A DNA stretch of 35,699 nucleotides from an uncultured Victivallales bacterium (GCA_903837355.1 CAILUI010000109.1:1-35699), one strand, 5' to 3'. Numbered from the stretch's first letter, positions 1 through 7,912 are shown. The notes: a model not told the origin generated them from the sequence alone. Made by a program: numbers and translations.

Positions 1-1
1 C

Positions 2-76
2 TGGAACCGCATCGCGGAGGCACTGGCCTCACCCTGGCGGAAGAGACGTCCACAGGTGGACGCACTTACGGACTAG
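2..76 (+). CDS. possible C-terminal tail of a gene entering from the left edge
   Basis: An open frame runs from the window edge to a TAG at 74-76, giving 24 residues rich in Arg, Trp and Ala (WNRIAEALASPWRKRR followed by PQVDALTD). It may be the end of a gene that starts outside the window. The piece is too short to assign a family, and a chance open frame is equally possible. The following bases to 140 hold only a weak hairpin (CTGGG at 90-94 with CCCAG at 99-103). Confidence 0.2.
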   Translation, partial: WNRIAEALASPWRKRRPQVDALTD

Positions 77-140
77 GGCATGCCGGGACCTGGGACAACC
101 CAGCAGACTGGTGATCTTAATTAGTTAGCGCTTATGGGCG

Positions 141-206
141 CCTGCCCCGCTGAGCCGGTATTCTGGAGGGCGAAGCTCCACGGGGGCGCACGCCCCGCTG
201 AGCCGC
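141..206. repeat. GC-rich palindromic intergenic repeat (GSAGASPS type)
   Basis: The 14-base word GCCCCGCTGAGCCG occurs twice, at 144-157 and 192-205. Between the copies is GGAGGGCGAAGCTCC (165-179), and a perfect short palindrome GGGGCG-CA-CGCCCC lies at 183-196. Read on the minus strand it contains GGCTCAGCGGGG and TTCGCCCTCCA. These words resemble the tandem repeat at 20261-20345 and the intergenic repeats, common in some PVC genomes, whose translation gives GSAGASPS-like peptides. It sits just downstream of the pseudokinase genes. Confidence 0.5.
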
Positions 207-222
207 GCCGGCCCGCCTTCCG

Positions 223-2868
223 TCACTCCAGCGCCTTCCCGAAATTCGCCTCCGCGCCCAGTTGCGCGCGCTGTGTCTCGTAGGCCGCCAAGTCCGTTGC
301 CGTCGCCGGCTGCACGCGGACGTTGTCGAACCAGTACTCCCCTGCCGGCCAGTAGGCGTAGAGTTCCAGCATAGCGACCTGGATGGGGCTGTCCTCCGGG
401 AACTGCAGCACCGTCTCGTAGTGCCGCCAGGTCTGCTCCTTGCCGGCCGGGAAGCGGGCCACCACACGGCGACGATAGCACTGGATGAAGTCGCCAGCTC
501 GCGGCTGGCGCTTCTCCTCGCCGGACGTGCCGAAGGCCACCAGCGAGAACGAGGGGCCGTCCGGCACCGGCTTGAAGAAAATCTTCTCGCCCAACTCTTT
601 GAGCTGCTCCGGAGCGCACTTCCAGTAGCCAAGCACGAAGACGAAGGGCTCGCCCTGGCCCTTGACGTCGTAGCTGACGCGGTAGTAGCCGCCACGCTCC
701 ACGGCAAACGGCTGGCCATAGACCGCCACGCCGGCCGTGCCGCCGACGGTGTCGTACTTCAGCCCGGAGGTCGGGGTCTTCTTGATGGCCTGGGTGGGGT
801 TCTTGCGGTGGGCTTCCCACTCGCTGCGGTAGACATCAGTGTCCATGCGCAGGCACTTCCCCTTACCGTGTACCCCGCCCTCCTCCCAGAACACGGTCAG
901 GTTATCCGGTCGCGTCCAGCCTACCGGGGCCTCGGCCTGGCTGACACTGAAGTCGCCGTTCTGGACCAGGTTCTCGCTCCGCGCTGGCCCGACGTCACCC
1001 GCCTGCACGCGGCGCGCTCGCACCTCGGCCAGCAACTGCCGGGCCTCCGCATGGTCGCGGAAGCCGCTGATCTCGAGGGCCTCGCTGAGCAGTTTCTCGG
1101 CCTCCGCCAAGGCGTTGCGGCTGAGGGTGTGCCGCGCGCCCGCCAACGCCTCGTCAAAGTGCCGCCGCCGGAGCACGGCGTCGGATTGCAGCATGCCCTC
1201 GTCGAAGCTCTGCAGGGCGGCCTCCCAGGTCGCCGTCGCGCCCTCCCAGTCCTCGCGTTCGGCCAGGACGGTGGCCTCGTTACAGAGGGTCTGAACGCGC
1301 GTCCGGCTTTCAACGGGCATGGCGGCCCGCGCCGTCTCGCCGGCCGCGACAACGGCCTTATCAAAGGCGCTGCGGGCGGCGGCAAGGCGCCGCGATCCCA
1401 CCGCCTTGCGCGCGGCCCGGTCGTAGAGGCTGCCGGCACGGCGCCAGGCGGCCACGGCGTCGGGGAAACGCCGGGCGCGGAAGTGCTCAAGGCCGGCCTT
1501 GTCTTCGCCCTCAGCCTGCTGCCAAAGCTCGCTGGCCTGGGTCGGCGCACCCGCGGCCTCAGCACCATCCCGCGCCGTCTCGACCTCCTCACGGGCGGGG
1601 GACGCGGCGCGCCGGCCGGCATCGAGTTGCGCCACCGCGCCAGCCTCATCGGCCGCCTGGCGGAACAGGGTCGCCGCCTGGGCATACTCCGCGCTTGCCA
1701 GGGCGTTGCGGGCGGCCGTCAGGAGACTGCGGACCGCGCTGATCAGGTCCGCAAAGCCTTCGCCGGGGGGGACCTCGCGGATGGCATTCCAGGCGGTCTC
1801 GGCGCGCTCTTTGGCGTCGCCGATCTGGGCCATGCCAACGGCCGTGCGGCACTCCGCCTGGAGCTTCAGAGCCGCGGGCTGGCGCCCCTCGAGGGCCAGG
1901 GCCTGGCGGCAGGCCTCGAGGGCGGCGGCCATCTCGCCTTGATCACGGGCCCTGACCGCGACCTCCAGGAAGGACTCGACCTGCGCCGTACGGGCGGCGG
2001 TCTCCTGGGCCGCACGGGCCGCGCGCACCTGCTCCGCAGCCTGCCGGCGCGCCTTGACGACCAGACCGCCGACGGCGGCTCCCACCACCAGCAGCACGGC
2101 CGCCAGGGTCGGATACAGCCAGGACCACCGCCGCCCGCTGTCTTTGCTGTCGAGCGTCAGGACCTGTTCGCTGAGTGCGGCCAGGTCCGGCAACGCGCCG
2201 GGCTGCGCCGTCGCCAGAGCCGTGATCAGCGGCCCCCACGCCGGCGCGGCACCGAACTGCTGCGGTGGCGGGGCATTCGCAGTCAGCGGCTGGCCGGCGA
2301 GCATCTGGTAGATCAGACCGCCGACAGCACGGACATCGGCAGCCCGTGTGCTGTCCGAGGCATCCGTCGACAACCCCGCATCCACCAGCTTGGCCCGACG
2401 CTGGGCGCTGAGCAGGACCTTACCAGCGTCGAGGCGCCCGTGTACCAGGCCGGCGCGGTGGGCGGCGGCAAGGCCGTCGAGCAGGTGCTTGGCCAGAACC
2501 CGGACGCGCTCCTCGGGCAGCCGGTGGCCGTGGTTGAGCAACTCGGTGGCCAAGTCGGTGACCACCTCGCGCGAATCGGCCACCAGTTCCTCGGCCACAT
2601 ACAGCCGCCCGCGGTCCACCCCCGCCTCGTAGACGCGCGCCACATTCGGGTGCTCGAGCCGCGCGGCGGCGGCCGCTCGCGCCAGCAGTAGCTCTGGCTC
2701 GGCAGCCCCGTCGCCCGTGGGCGTCTTCAGAGCCACCTGGCGCTGCTCCCCGCCGCTGCGCGCCAGGTAGACGTCCCAGTGCGCCCCACAGGCCAGGCGG
2801 CGCACGATCCGGTAAGGGCCGAGGAAGTCACCCTCAGGCAGCAGCGCTTGGAGCTTCACGTCCGGCAT
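223..2868 (-). CDS. membrane pseudokinase with helical stalk and C-terminal lectin-like domain (paralog 1)
   Basis: The product has 881 residues. Residues about 15-240 have the fold pattern of a Ser/Thr protein kinase: a degenerate glycine loop (LACGAHWDVY), the VALK lysine K48, a catalytic-loop region and a DxG motif. The catalytic loop reads H143-G-R-L-D instead of HRDLK, so the proton-acceptor Asp is replaced by Arg145 and the loop Lys by Asp147. DFG is D163-A-G. It is therefore likely a pseudokinase. One membrane span lies at about 250-271, followed by some 360 residues of Ala/Glu/Arg-rich helix with TPR-like stretches. Residues about 640-860 form a beta-rich domain beginning NLVQNGDF and containing FDNV, typical of CBM4/9-like carbohydrate-binding modules. 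The expected topology is kinase domain inside and lectin domain outside. It lies 43 bp after its paralog and probably shares its transcript. The ligand is unknown. Confidence 0.85.
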   Translation of the reverse strand: MPDVKLQALLPEGDFLGPYRIVRRLACGAHWDVYLARSGGEQRQVALKTPTGDGAAEPELLLARAAAAARLEHPNVARVYEAGVDRGRLYVAEELVADSREVVTDLATELLNHGHRLPEERVRVLAKHLLDGLAAAHRAGLVHGRLDAGKVLLSAQRRAKLVDAGLSTDASDSTRAADVRAVGGLIYQMLAGQPLTANAPPPQQFGAAPAWGPLITALATAQPGALPDLAALSEQVLTLDSKDSGRRWSWLYPTLAAVLLVVGAAVGGLVVKARRQAAEQVRAARAAQETAARTAQVESFLEVAVRARDQGEMAAALEACRQALALEGRQPAALKLQAECRTAVGMAQIGDAKERAETAWNAIREVPPGEGFADLISAVRSLLTAARNALASAEYAQAATLFRQAADEAGAVAQLDAGRRAASPAREEVETARDGAEAAGAPTQASELWQQAEGEDKAGLEHFRARRFPDAVAAWRRAGSLYDRAARKAVGSRRLAAARSAFDKAVVAAGETARAAMPVESRTRVQTLCNEATVLAEREDWEGATATWEAALQSFDEGMLQSDAVLRRRHFDEALAGARHTLSRNALAEAEKLLSEALEISGFRDHAEARQLLAEVRARRVQAGDVGPARSENLVQNGDFSVSQAEAPVGWTRPDNLTVFWEEGGVHGKGKCLRMDTDVYRSEWEAHRKNPTQAIKKTPTSGLKYDTVGGTAGVAVYGQPFAVERGGYYRVSYDVKGQGEPFVFVLGYWKCAPEQLKELGEKIFFKPVPDGPSFSLVAFGTSGEEKRQPRAGDFIQCYRRRVVARFPAGKEQTWRHYETVLQFPEDSPIQVAMLELYAYWPAGEYWFDNVRVQPATATDLAAYETQRAQLGAEANFGKALE

Positions 2869-2911
2869 CTCGTCCCGTCTGTCCTCTCTGTCCAGTGCGT
2901 CAGCTCCCGCC

Positions 2912-5404
2912 TCACTCCAGCGGCATGAAGCCCTCGATCGAATGCCCCTCCGCCTTCGCCTTCTCGTACTCCTCCCGCGTGGCCAAACGCAGAGTCACAT
3001 TGTCATAACGGTACTCGCCCAGCGGCCACATGGCATACACCTTCAGCAGGATCACATCGGGGCGGAAGCGCGGATCGTCGGGAAGCTTCAGGCCCATCCG
3101 GTAGTGTTCCCAGATGTTGGCGTCCGAGTTGCGGCAGACCAACGCGTGCCGCCAGACCATCAGGTAGTCGCCGGGCTGAGCCCGACGCTGCGCCTTGCCA
3201 AACTGCTCGGAGAAGTCCGGGCCGCCCTCGTGCGGTGTCTGGAACCAGGAGAAGGTACCCTCATCCTTCTTCGGATCAAAGAGCCGGAAGCCACGAATGA
3301 GGATCTGAGGGTACATCAGCGCCGACGACTTCTCGGGCCCCATGCAGTCCGCCTCAATCATGAAGTACTGGTCGGTCGGCAACACGGCCACCGGAGTGGG
3401 GAAGGCCCAGACGCCCTCGTGGGCACCCACCGTGTTGTACTGACCGCCCTGGGTCTTACCCTTGAAGGCCTCCGGGTCGGCCTGCTTCAGTTTCTTGTCC
3501 GCCTGCTGCACGTTGGTGTCGAAGCGCACGCAATGGCCCGGTTTGCCCTTGGCATCCCAGAAAACGGTCAGACCATCCATCTTGCTCCACCCCACCGCCT
3601 GGCCGGCGCTGCCGGCCTCCAGATCGCCATTGGGGATGAGGTTGCCCTTGGCCGGGCGTGGGAACTGCGCGGCCGGCGTCGGCACGGGCGCGCCCTTGGC
3701 CGCCACCTGATCGAGAGTCGCGGCGAGCAGGCCTTCGGCTTTGACCCAGAGCGCGGCCGCGGCCGCGGGCTGGCCGCCAGCCGCCGTGGCCTCGGCCTCG
3801 GCGGCCATGGCGTCGAGCTGCTCCCGCGCCGCCGCCGGGAGGCGGGCCAGCAGCTTCTCACCCGCCCGCGACTTCTCGTCCTCGAACTTCGCCCGCGCCG
3901 CCGCCAGATTCCGCCCGCCGGCAGCCAAGCGGGCAGCCTTCTCAAAGCCCTCCGTCGCCTGCTTGAACGAAGCCTCGGCCTCGACAAAACGCAGCGCCGT
4001 CCACAGTTCGCCACCCTGGGTCCAGACCCCCTCGGCCGCCTTCCAGGCCTCGGGGGCGTCCTTCTCGGCGCCGGCAGTCTGGGCCACCTCGCGGGCACCC
4101 TCCGCCGCACCGCGGGCGCTCGCCGCGCCGCCCCGGCCCTGGTCGAGTGCAAGCAGGGCTTCGGCGTCGGTCTTCAGGCGGCGGTACGCGGTCGCCGCCG
4201 CCTCGAAGCGCAGGCTGGCGAGATGCCCGGCGGCTTCCTGGCGCACGGCCTTGAGCGCCGCGATCTTGGCCGCCAGATCCTCGGTCTGGCGGATCTGGCC
4301 CACCTGAGCAAGCGCGGCCTCGGCGGCCTGCTTGATCGCCCCGACGGCCTGCGCGCCGCGCTGCGTCTGGACGCCCGTGAGGCGCTGGCGGACCTCGGTG
4401 TCTTCAGGCGCGGCCTGGACCCAGGTGGCGAGGGCGCGTTCGGCGCCCTCGAGATCGTTCGCGGCCATGCAGCCCTCGACCTGCGCGCGCAGCGCATCGA
4501 CGTTGCCGGACACGGCTTTGGGGGCCACTGCCGAAACCCCGGCGGGCCCGCCCGTACTCGTCGGCGCGCTGGCCGCCCCAACCCGGCCGGAACGGTAACG
4601 CCAGAGGGTGAACACGCCGCCGGCGATGGCGAGCACCAGCACCCCGACCACCACCGCCCACAAACGCCCGCTCCCTCCCCCCGCCTCGCCGCCCGCCAGT
4701 GCCTTCTCCAGGCTGGCAACGTCCGCAAACCCGGCCGGCGCTCCGGCAGCGAAACACCCCCGCAGCAGCCGGTCCCAACGCCGAGGGAGCCCCGGGGCAC
4801 AGGGGGTCTTGGCGGGATCGGCGACGGTGCCGGTGAGCAGGAGCCCAAACACGCGGCCCAGGGCGCGCAAGTCATCCTCCGGGGTCGCCGCCGCGGTCAG
4901 CCGGAAGTCGACCAGGCGCGGCTGACGCTGGGCAGTGAGGTAGATGCTCTCCAGCGACAGCCGACCGTGGGCCAACCCGTCGCCGCGAAACCGGTGCGCG
5001 AACTGCAGGGCCTTACACAGGTGCTCCGCCAGCAACGCCACGCGCTCCTCCGGCAGACGGTTCCCCGACTCCTGCAGCGCCGCCGCCAAGGTCATCGGCT
5101 CACCGCGCGGACCATCCGGTAACTCAATGGCCGTAAAGCACAGCCCGCGGTCGCTCTGCAACGACGTCGACCGGGCCAGACCCGCATGCTGCAGACCAGC
5201 GGCCAGCTCGCAGCGCGCTGCGAGCGCTGCCCGCAACGCCTCGGTCGCCGTCGCACTCGCGGGAAACACGCGCAGCAGAACACTCGTCTGCCGGGTCGAG
5301 TTCTTGCCCTGGTAAAGCTCCCCTTCGGCGTCCGCACTCAACGGCCGCACCACGCGGTAACCGCCAAGGAAGCTGCCCGCCTCAAGCCGGTATGACTGCT
5401 CCAT
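2912..5404 (-). CDS. membrane pseudokinase with helical stalk and C-terminal lectin-like domain (paralog 2)
   Basis: The product has 830 residues from the ATG at 5404, chosen because MEQSYRLEAG aligns with the start of the downstream paralog and AGAGGG lies 8 bases upstream; the frame is open 60 bases further. The architecture is the same as in the neighbour: a kinase-like domain to about 240, a membrane span at 248-268, a long Ala/Glu-rich helical stalk, and a C-terminal CBM-like domain from NLIPNGDL to DNVTLRL. Degeneracy is greater than in paralog 1: the VAIK lysine is Arg45, HRD is H146-G-R and DFG is D166-F-R. Both copies share the HGRL loop, so activity was probably lost before the duplication. 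A promoter candidate lies at 5468-5495. The role is inferred to be glycan-responsive signalling or scaffolding, not phosphorylation. Confidence 0.85.
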   Translation of the reverse strand: MEQSYRLEAGSFLGGYRVVRPLSADAEGELYQGKNSTRQTSVLLRVFPASATATEALRAALAARCELAAGLQHAGLARSTSLQSDRGLCFTAIELPDGPRGEPMTLAAALQESGNRLPEERVALLAEHLCKALQFAHRFRGDGLAHGRLSLESIYLTAQRQPRLVDFRLTAAATPEDDLRALGRVFGLLLTGTVADPAKTPCAPGLPRRWDRLLRGCFAAGAPAGFADVASLEKALAGGEAGGGSGRLWAVVVGVLVLAIAGGVFTLWRYRSGRVGAASAPTSTGGPAGVSAVAPKAVSGNVDALRAQVEGCMAANDLEGAERALATWVQAAPEDTEVRQRLTGVQTQRGAQAVGAIKQAAEAALAQVGQIRQTEDLAAKIAALKAVRQEAAGHLASLRFEAAATAYRRLKTDAEALLALDQGRGGAASARGAAEGAREVAQTAGAEKDAPEAWKAAEGVWTQGGELWTALRFVEAEASFKQATEGFEKAARLAAGGRNLAAARAKFEDEKSRAGEKLLARLPAAAREQLDAMAAEAEATAAGGQPAAAAALWVKAEGLLAATLDQVAAKGAPVPTPAAQFPRPAKGNLIPNGDLEAGSAGQAVGWSKMDGLTVFWDAKGKPGHCVRFDTNVQQADKKLKQADPEAFKGKTQGGQYNTVGAHEGVWAFPTPVAVLPTDQYFMIEADCMGPEKSSALMYPQILIRGFRLFDPKKDEGTFSWFQTPHEGGPDFSEQFGKAQRRAQPGDYLMVWRHALVCRNSDANIWEHYRMGLKLPDDPRFRPDVILLKVYAMWPLGEYRYDNVTLRLATREEYEKAKAEGHSIEGFMPLE

Positions 5405-5467
5405 GGCACGCCCTCTTCGCCAGCACTGCCTGACCCCGGACCCCAGACGACCGACCATCCGCATGCG

Positions 5468-5495
5468 AATCTAGCCCAGCCCCACGGCGAGTCAA
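5468..5495 (-). promoter_or_regulatory. promoter candidate for the pseudokinase pair
   Basis: On the minus strand TTGACT (5490-5495) is followed after 16 bp by TAGATT (5468-5473), about 63 bp before the ATG at 5404. The match to a sigma-70-type promoter is good for so GC-rich a region. This is sequence inference only. Confidence 0.45.
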
Positions 5496-5611
5496 CGCCG
5501 TGCGCAGCACGCCCATCGCGCCCCCCAACTGGCCACGCCGCCGCCCGCGGGCATAGTATGGCCTGGGTCGTATGGGCCTTCTGTTCATGCGACTCAAGGA
5601 GGCCAGCCCAG

Positions 5612-6511
5612 ATGCTTGCGTGTGCCGATATCCAAATCCGCGATCCCTACATCCTGCCCCTGCCCGAGCAGGCCCTCTACGTCATGGTGGGAACGACCGA
5701 CACCAACTGCTGGCAAGGACAGGCGCAGGGGTTCAACGCCTACACCAGCAAGGACCTGCAGGCCTGGGATGGCCCGCTGCCGGCCTTCCGGCCCCCACCC
5801 GGCTTCTGGTCGGCCCTCAACTACTGGGCCCCCGAAGCGCACCGCTACGAGGGCCGCTATTACCTCTTCGCCAGCTTCAAAGCGGACGGGGTCTGCCGCG
5901 GTACGCAGATCCTGGTGGCGGATCAGGCCACCGGGCCCTACCTGCCGCACAGCGCGGGCCCGGTCACCCCGCGCGACTGGGAGTGCCTCGATGGCACGCT
6001 CCATGTCGACGCGCAAGGCACGCCATGGATGGTCTTCTGCCATGAGTGGGTGCAGGTCGGCGACGGGGAGATGTGTGCCATGCCGCTGACGCCTGACCTG
6101 CGCGCCGCGGCCGCCAAGCCCGTCCTCCTCTTCCACGCTTCCGAGGCACCCTGGGCAGTCCGCATCGGCACCGCCCCCGGGCCGCAGGGCGTGGTGACCG
6201 ATGGGCCTTTCCTCTACAGGGCCCGTAACGGCCACCTGCTGATGCTTTGGTCCAGCATGGGCCGCGACGGCTACGCCATGGGGGTGGCGCGCTCGGCCTC
6301 GGGCAGCATCACCGGCCCCTGGACCCAGGATCCCCAGCCCATCTATGGCCGCGACGGCGGTCACGGCATGGTCTTCCGGGCCCTGGATGGGCGACTGATG
6401 ATGACCCTGCACACCCCCAACCAGTCGCCCAACGAACGACCCGTGTTCATCCCCCTCGAGGAGACCGACGACGGCTTCCGCGTCCCAACCCCCGCCCCCG
6501 CGGCCCGGTAG
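5612..6511 (+). CDS. GH43-like five-bladed propeller glycosidase
   Basis: The product has 299 residues. The ATG at 5612 is preceded by a strong AAGGAGG (5596-5602) at 9 bases spacing; upstream in-frame codons from 5558 are unlikely to be translated. There is no signal peptide, so it is predicted cytoplasmic. Family GH43 (beta-xylosidase/arabinosidase fold) is suggested by RDPYI with D11 as the likely base, WAPEAH with E75, and LDGTLHVD with D127. The usual catalytic Glu of an EGP motif appears as D197 in TDGPFLY, which also occurs in GH43-like proteins I recall as uncharacterised, so activity is uncertain. A weak promoter (TGGCCA at 5530-5535, 18 bp, TAGTAT at 5554-5559) lies upstream, divergent from the pseudokinase promoter. 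Confidence 0.8.
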   Translation: MLACADIQIRDPYILPLPEQALYVMVGTTDTNCWQGQAQGFNAYTSKDLQAWDGPLPAFRPPPGFWSALNYWAPEAHRYEGRYYLFASFKADGVCRGTQILVADQATGPYLPHSAGPVTPRDWECLDGTLHVDAQGTPWMVFCHEWVQVGDGEMCAMPLTPDLRAAAAKPVLLFHASEAPWAVRIGTAPGPQGVVTDGPFLYRARNGHLLMLWSSMGRDGYAMGVARSASGSITGPWTQDPQPIYGRDGGHGMVFRALDGRLMMTLHTPNQSPNERPVFIPLEETDDGFRVPTPAPAAR

Positions 6512-6580
6512 GCGCAGGCCACACTCGCCCGCCCCGCGGCACGATCCGCCGTCTGCAGGACAAAAGAGACCGACGCGCGC

Positions 6581-6608
6581 TTGCAGGCCCAACTCCCGGC
6601 GGTATCTT
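6581..6608 (+). promoter_or_regulatory. promoter of tRNA-Lys
   Basis: TTGCAG (6581-6586) and TATCTT (6603-6608) are separated by 16 bp, and the tRNA begins 11 bases after the -10 element. The same TTGCAG / TATCNT pair recurs upstream of minus-strand genes elsewhere in the window. Confidence 0.6.
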
Positions 6609-6619
6609 ATCGAGCACGT

Positions 6620-6695
6620 GCCCTTGTAGCTCAGTTGGTAGAGCAACTGACTCTTAATCAGTGGGTCGAAGGTTCGAATCCTTCCGGGGGCACCA
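6620..6695 (+). tRNA. trnK: tRNA-Lys (anticodon CUU)
   Basis: A complete cloverleaf can be folded. The acceptor stem GCCCTTG (6620-6626) pairs with CGGGGGC (6685-6691) using two G-T pairs. The D arm is GCTC...GAGC, and the anticodon loop CTCTTAA gives CUU for Lys. The T arm GAAGG-TTCGAAT-CCTTC is perfect. The discriminator is A6692 and the CCA end is encoded at 6693-6695. Confidence 0.97.
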
Positions 6696-6705
6696 CTTCA
6701 GCTAC

Positions 6706-6731
6706 AAACGCCGTCCTGGCGTTTTCCTCTT
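6706..6731 (+). terminator. Rho-independent terminator after tRNA-Lys
   Basis: The stem AAACGCC (6706-6712), loop GTCCT and stem GGCGTTT (6718-6724) run into a T-rich tail TTTTCCTCTT, starting 10 bases after the tRNA CCA end. Confidence 0.8.
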
Positions 6732-6743
6732 GACCCCCCTTGA

Positions 6744-6960
6744 CACGTTGTGAAACGTGCCATTCCGGTGCATAGCGGTACGCACTACCGCAAGGCTAAG
6801 TCCCGCACGAAACCCGGAATGCGGCCACCGGCGCGGCACCAGCATTCCGGTACACACGCTGGTCGTTCAACCCCTGACGGCATTGGGGGAAGGCCGACTT
6901 CCACTCGATGTTCCCCATATCATTCCGGTACAAGTCGCCAGTCATTCCGGTACATTTCCC
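6744..6960. repeat. cluster of CATTCCGGTACA repeats, IS-end-like
   Basis: CATTCCGGTACA occurs exactly at 6843-6854, 6921-6932 and 6943-6954, with the variant CATTCCGGTGCA at 6761-6772. A short palindrome CACGTT-GTGA-AACGTG (6744-6759) abuts the first copy. Multiple short direct repeats at one end are characteristic of IS21-type transposon ends. No transposase gene remains nearby, so this would be an orphan end. Alternatively they could be operator sites. Confidence 0.4.
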
Positions 6961-7415
6961 CGGATAGTAACGCCGTTCTGGTGTCACCGGGAATTCGGCC
7001 GCCATGGCCCGCAAGTGCCCGTCTACCACGTCACGGCGTCGCGGTCGGGTTTGTTTTTGGCATGGGAGCTGGGGCCATTTCCTCATGGCATTCCAGGCAA
7101 TCGCCATGGCGACCTCCCGACGTAGGGGTCGGCCCGGGCGGTAGCGACCGGAACTGCCCTGCCTTGACCGACGCCCCTTGGCCTCCCCACCGCGCCCACC
7201 GTCGCCGACCAAGTCTTTTGTCCGGTCGCGGGGGGTACCCGTCTAGGATCGCCTCCCACGCGGTCGCCACCGCGCCCCTAACGTGGGGGTGTGCGGCCCG
7301 AGGTACGAGGGTCCACACCACCCGTTGGTTCGGGCTTCCTCTTCTCTGTGCCGAGGCCTGCCAAGGGCCGATACCTCAGTCCTTCCCACAAGGTGCTGTC
7401 CCCTTGGCCTTGCCT
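6961..7415. other. no gene recognised
   Basis: Open frames here are short, Arg/Pro/Gly-rich and mutually overlapping on both strands, as expected by chance in GC-rich DNA. I see no ribosome-binding site with a credible protein. It may be decayed mobile-element sequence, given the repeat clusters on both sides. Confidence 0.5.
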
Positions 7416-7500
7416 TATCCGTGTTCTCCGTGTCATCCGTGGTTCATCAGGTTCTGGATCCGGAGTGTTTGACCACGGATAGCACGGAGGCCACGGATGG
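7416..7500. repeat. inverted pair of ATCCGTG-type repeats
   Basis: The left arm (7416-7442) has TTATCCGTG, TTCTCCGTG and TCATCCGTGG in series; the right arm (7471-7500) has the complementary CCACGGATAG, CACGGAGG and CCACGGATGG. The arms are about 28 bases apart and could form a long imperfect hairpin. CCGTGTTCATCCGTG-like words are a widespread intergenic repeat type in PVC and other bacteria. After it, an open frame with one hydrophobic segment (ASVVLFLVAK) runs to a TGA at 7634-7636, but it has no clear start. Confidence 0.55.
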
Positions 7501-7639
7501 GAACCGGACCCGTTTGCCTTCGGCCTGCGCCATTCGTGAATGGATACGGTTCGCATACATCACGAGTGCCTCTGTCGTGCTGTTCCTGGTGGCGAAGGCG
7601 CCGAGCGGCAAGAGTGCGGATCACCAGACAGGATGAGCA

Positions 7640-7691
7640 GCCAACACCCGGCTTCAGCGACCGGAGTACCGTGCTGAGCCAGACGTTCGGC
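7640..7691 (+). other. attC-like recombination site (integron cassette type)
   Basis: GCCAAC (7640-7645) pairs with GTTCGGC (7685-7691) leaving one unpaired C, and GGCTTCAGC (7650-7658) pairs with GCTGAGCC (7673-7680) leaving one unpaired T. Nested imperfect arms with single extrahelical bases, a G-TT at the 3' side and about 52 bp length are hallmarks of attC sites. A stop codon lies 3 bases upstream and a small ORF begins 20 bases downstream, which is cassette-like spacing. The arms do not fully match the RYYYAAC/GTTRRRY consensus, and no integrase gene is present. Confidence 0.4.
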
Positions 7692-7711
7692 GTCATTACG
7701 CCATTGAGAAT

Positions 7712-7912
7712 ATGGATACCAACAAGAACGAGAAGACCGAACCAGTGGACACCGCTCGCGTTTTCAGATTCGTGAACGGTGTCGTCGTGTTCGGTGTGCT
7801 CATGGGCGTGCGGCCCGAGTTTGGGCCTGTCTGGACTCGAAGCCTCGGCGCTGGCATTGCGGGCGCGGTTCTTGGCGCTTGCGCACTGCCGGTGTGGAAG
7901 CGAAAGCGATGA
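7712..7912 (+). CDS. small hypothetical membrane protein, possible gene cassette
   Basis: This ORF encodes 66 residues from ATG 7712. It has a polar N-terminus (MDTNKNEKTEPVDTARV), then two hydrophobic stretches (about 22-34 and 45-61) and a basic C-terminus VWKRKR. That is coherent for a small two-pass inner-membrane protein. There is only a weak purine-rich sequence (TTGAGAAT) as ribosome-binding site. Its start lies 20 bases beyond the attC-like site at 7640-7691, which is how promoterless integron cassettes are arranged. I do not recognise the family. Base composition is less GC-rich than in the neighbours, compatible with transfer. Confidence 0.45.
   Translation: MDTNKNEKTEPVDTARVFRFVNGVVVFGVLMGVRPEFGPVWTRSLGAGIAGAVLGACALPVWKRKR

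Noticed and set aside
262..2691. Long open frame (809 codons) on the plus strand opposite pseudokinase paralog 1
   Set aside because: It is the antisense shadow of a GC-rich gene: the minus-strand frame has kinase and CBM motifs, whereas the plus frame has only His/Leu/Arg/Gly-rich sequence and no motif or ribosome-binding site.
223..5404. Active Hanks-type Ser/Thr kinases
   Set aside because: The catalytic Asp of HRD is replaced by Arg in both proteins and one also lacks the ATP-anchoring lysine.
6744..6960. CRISPR array from the CATTCCGGTACA boxes
   Set aside because: Units are only 12 bases and spaced unevenly at 82, 78 and 22 bases; no cas genes are present.
6750..7472. 240-codon plus-strand frame after the tRNA
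   Set aside because: The composition is Pro/Arg/Ser-rich, it runs through the CATTCCGGTACA and ATCCGTG repeats, and no start signal or motif supports translation.
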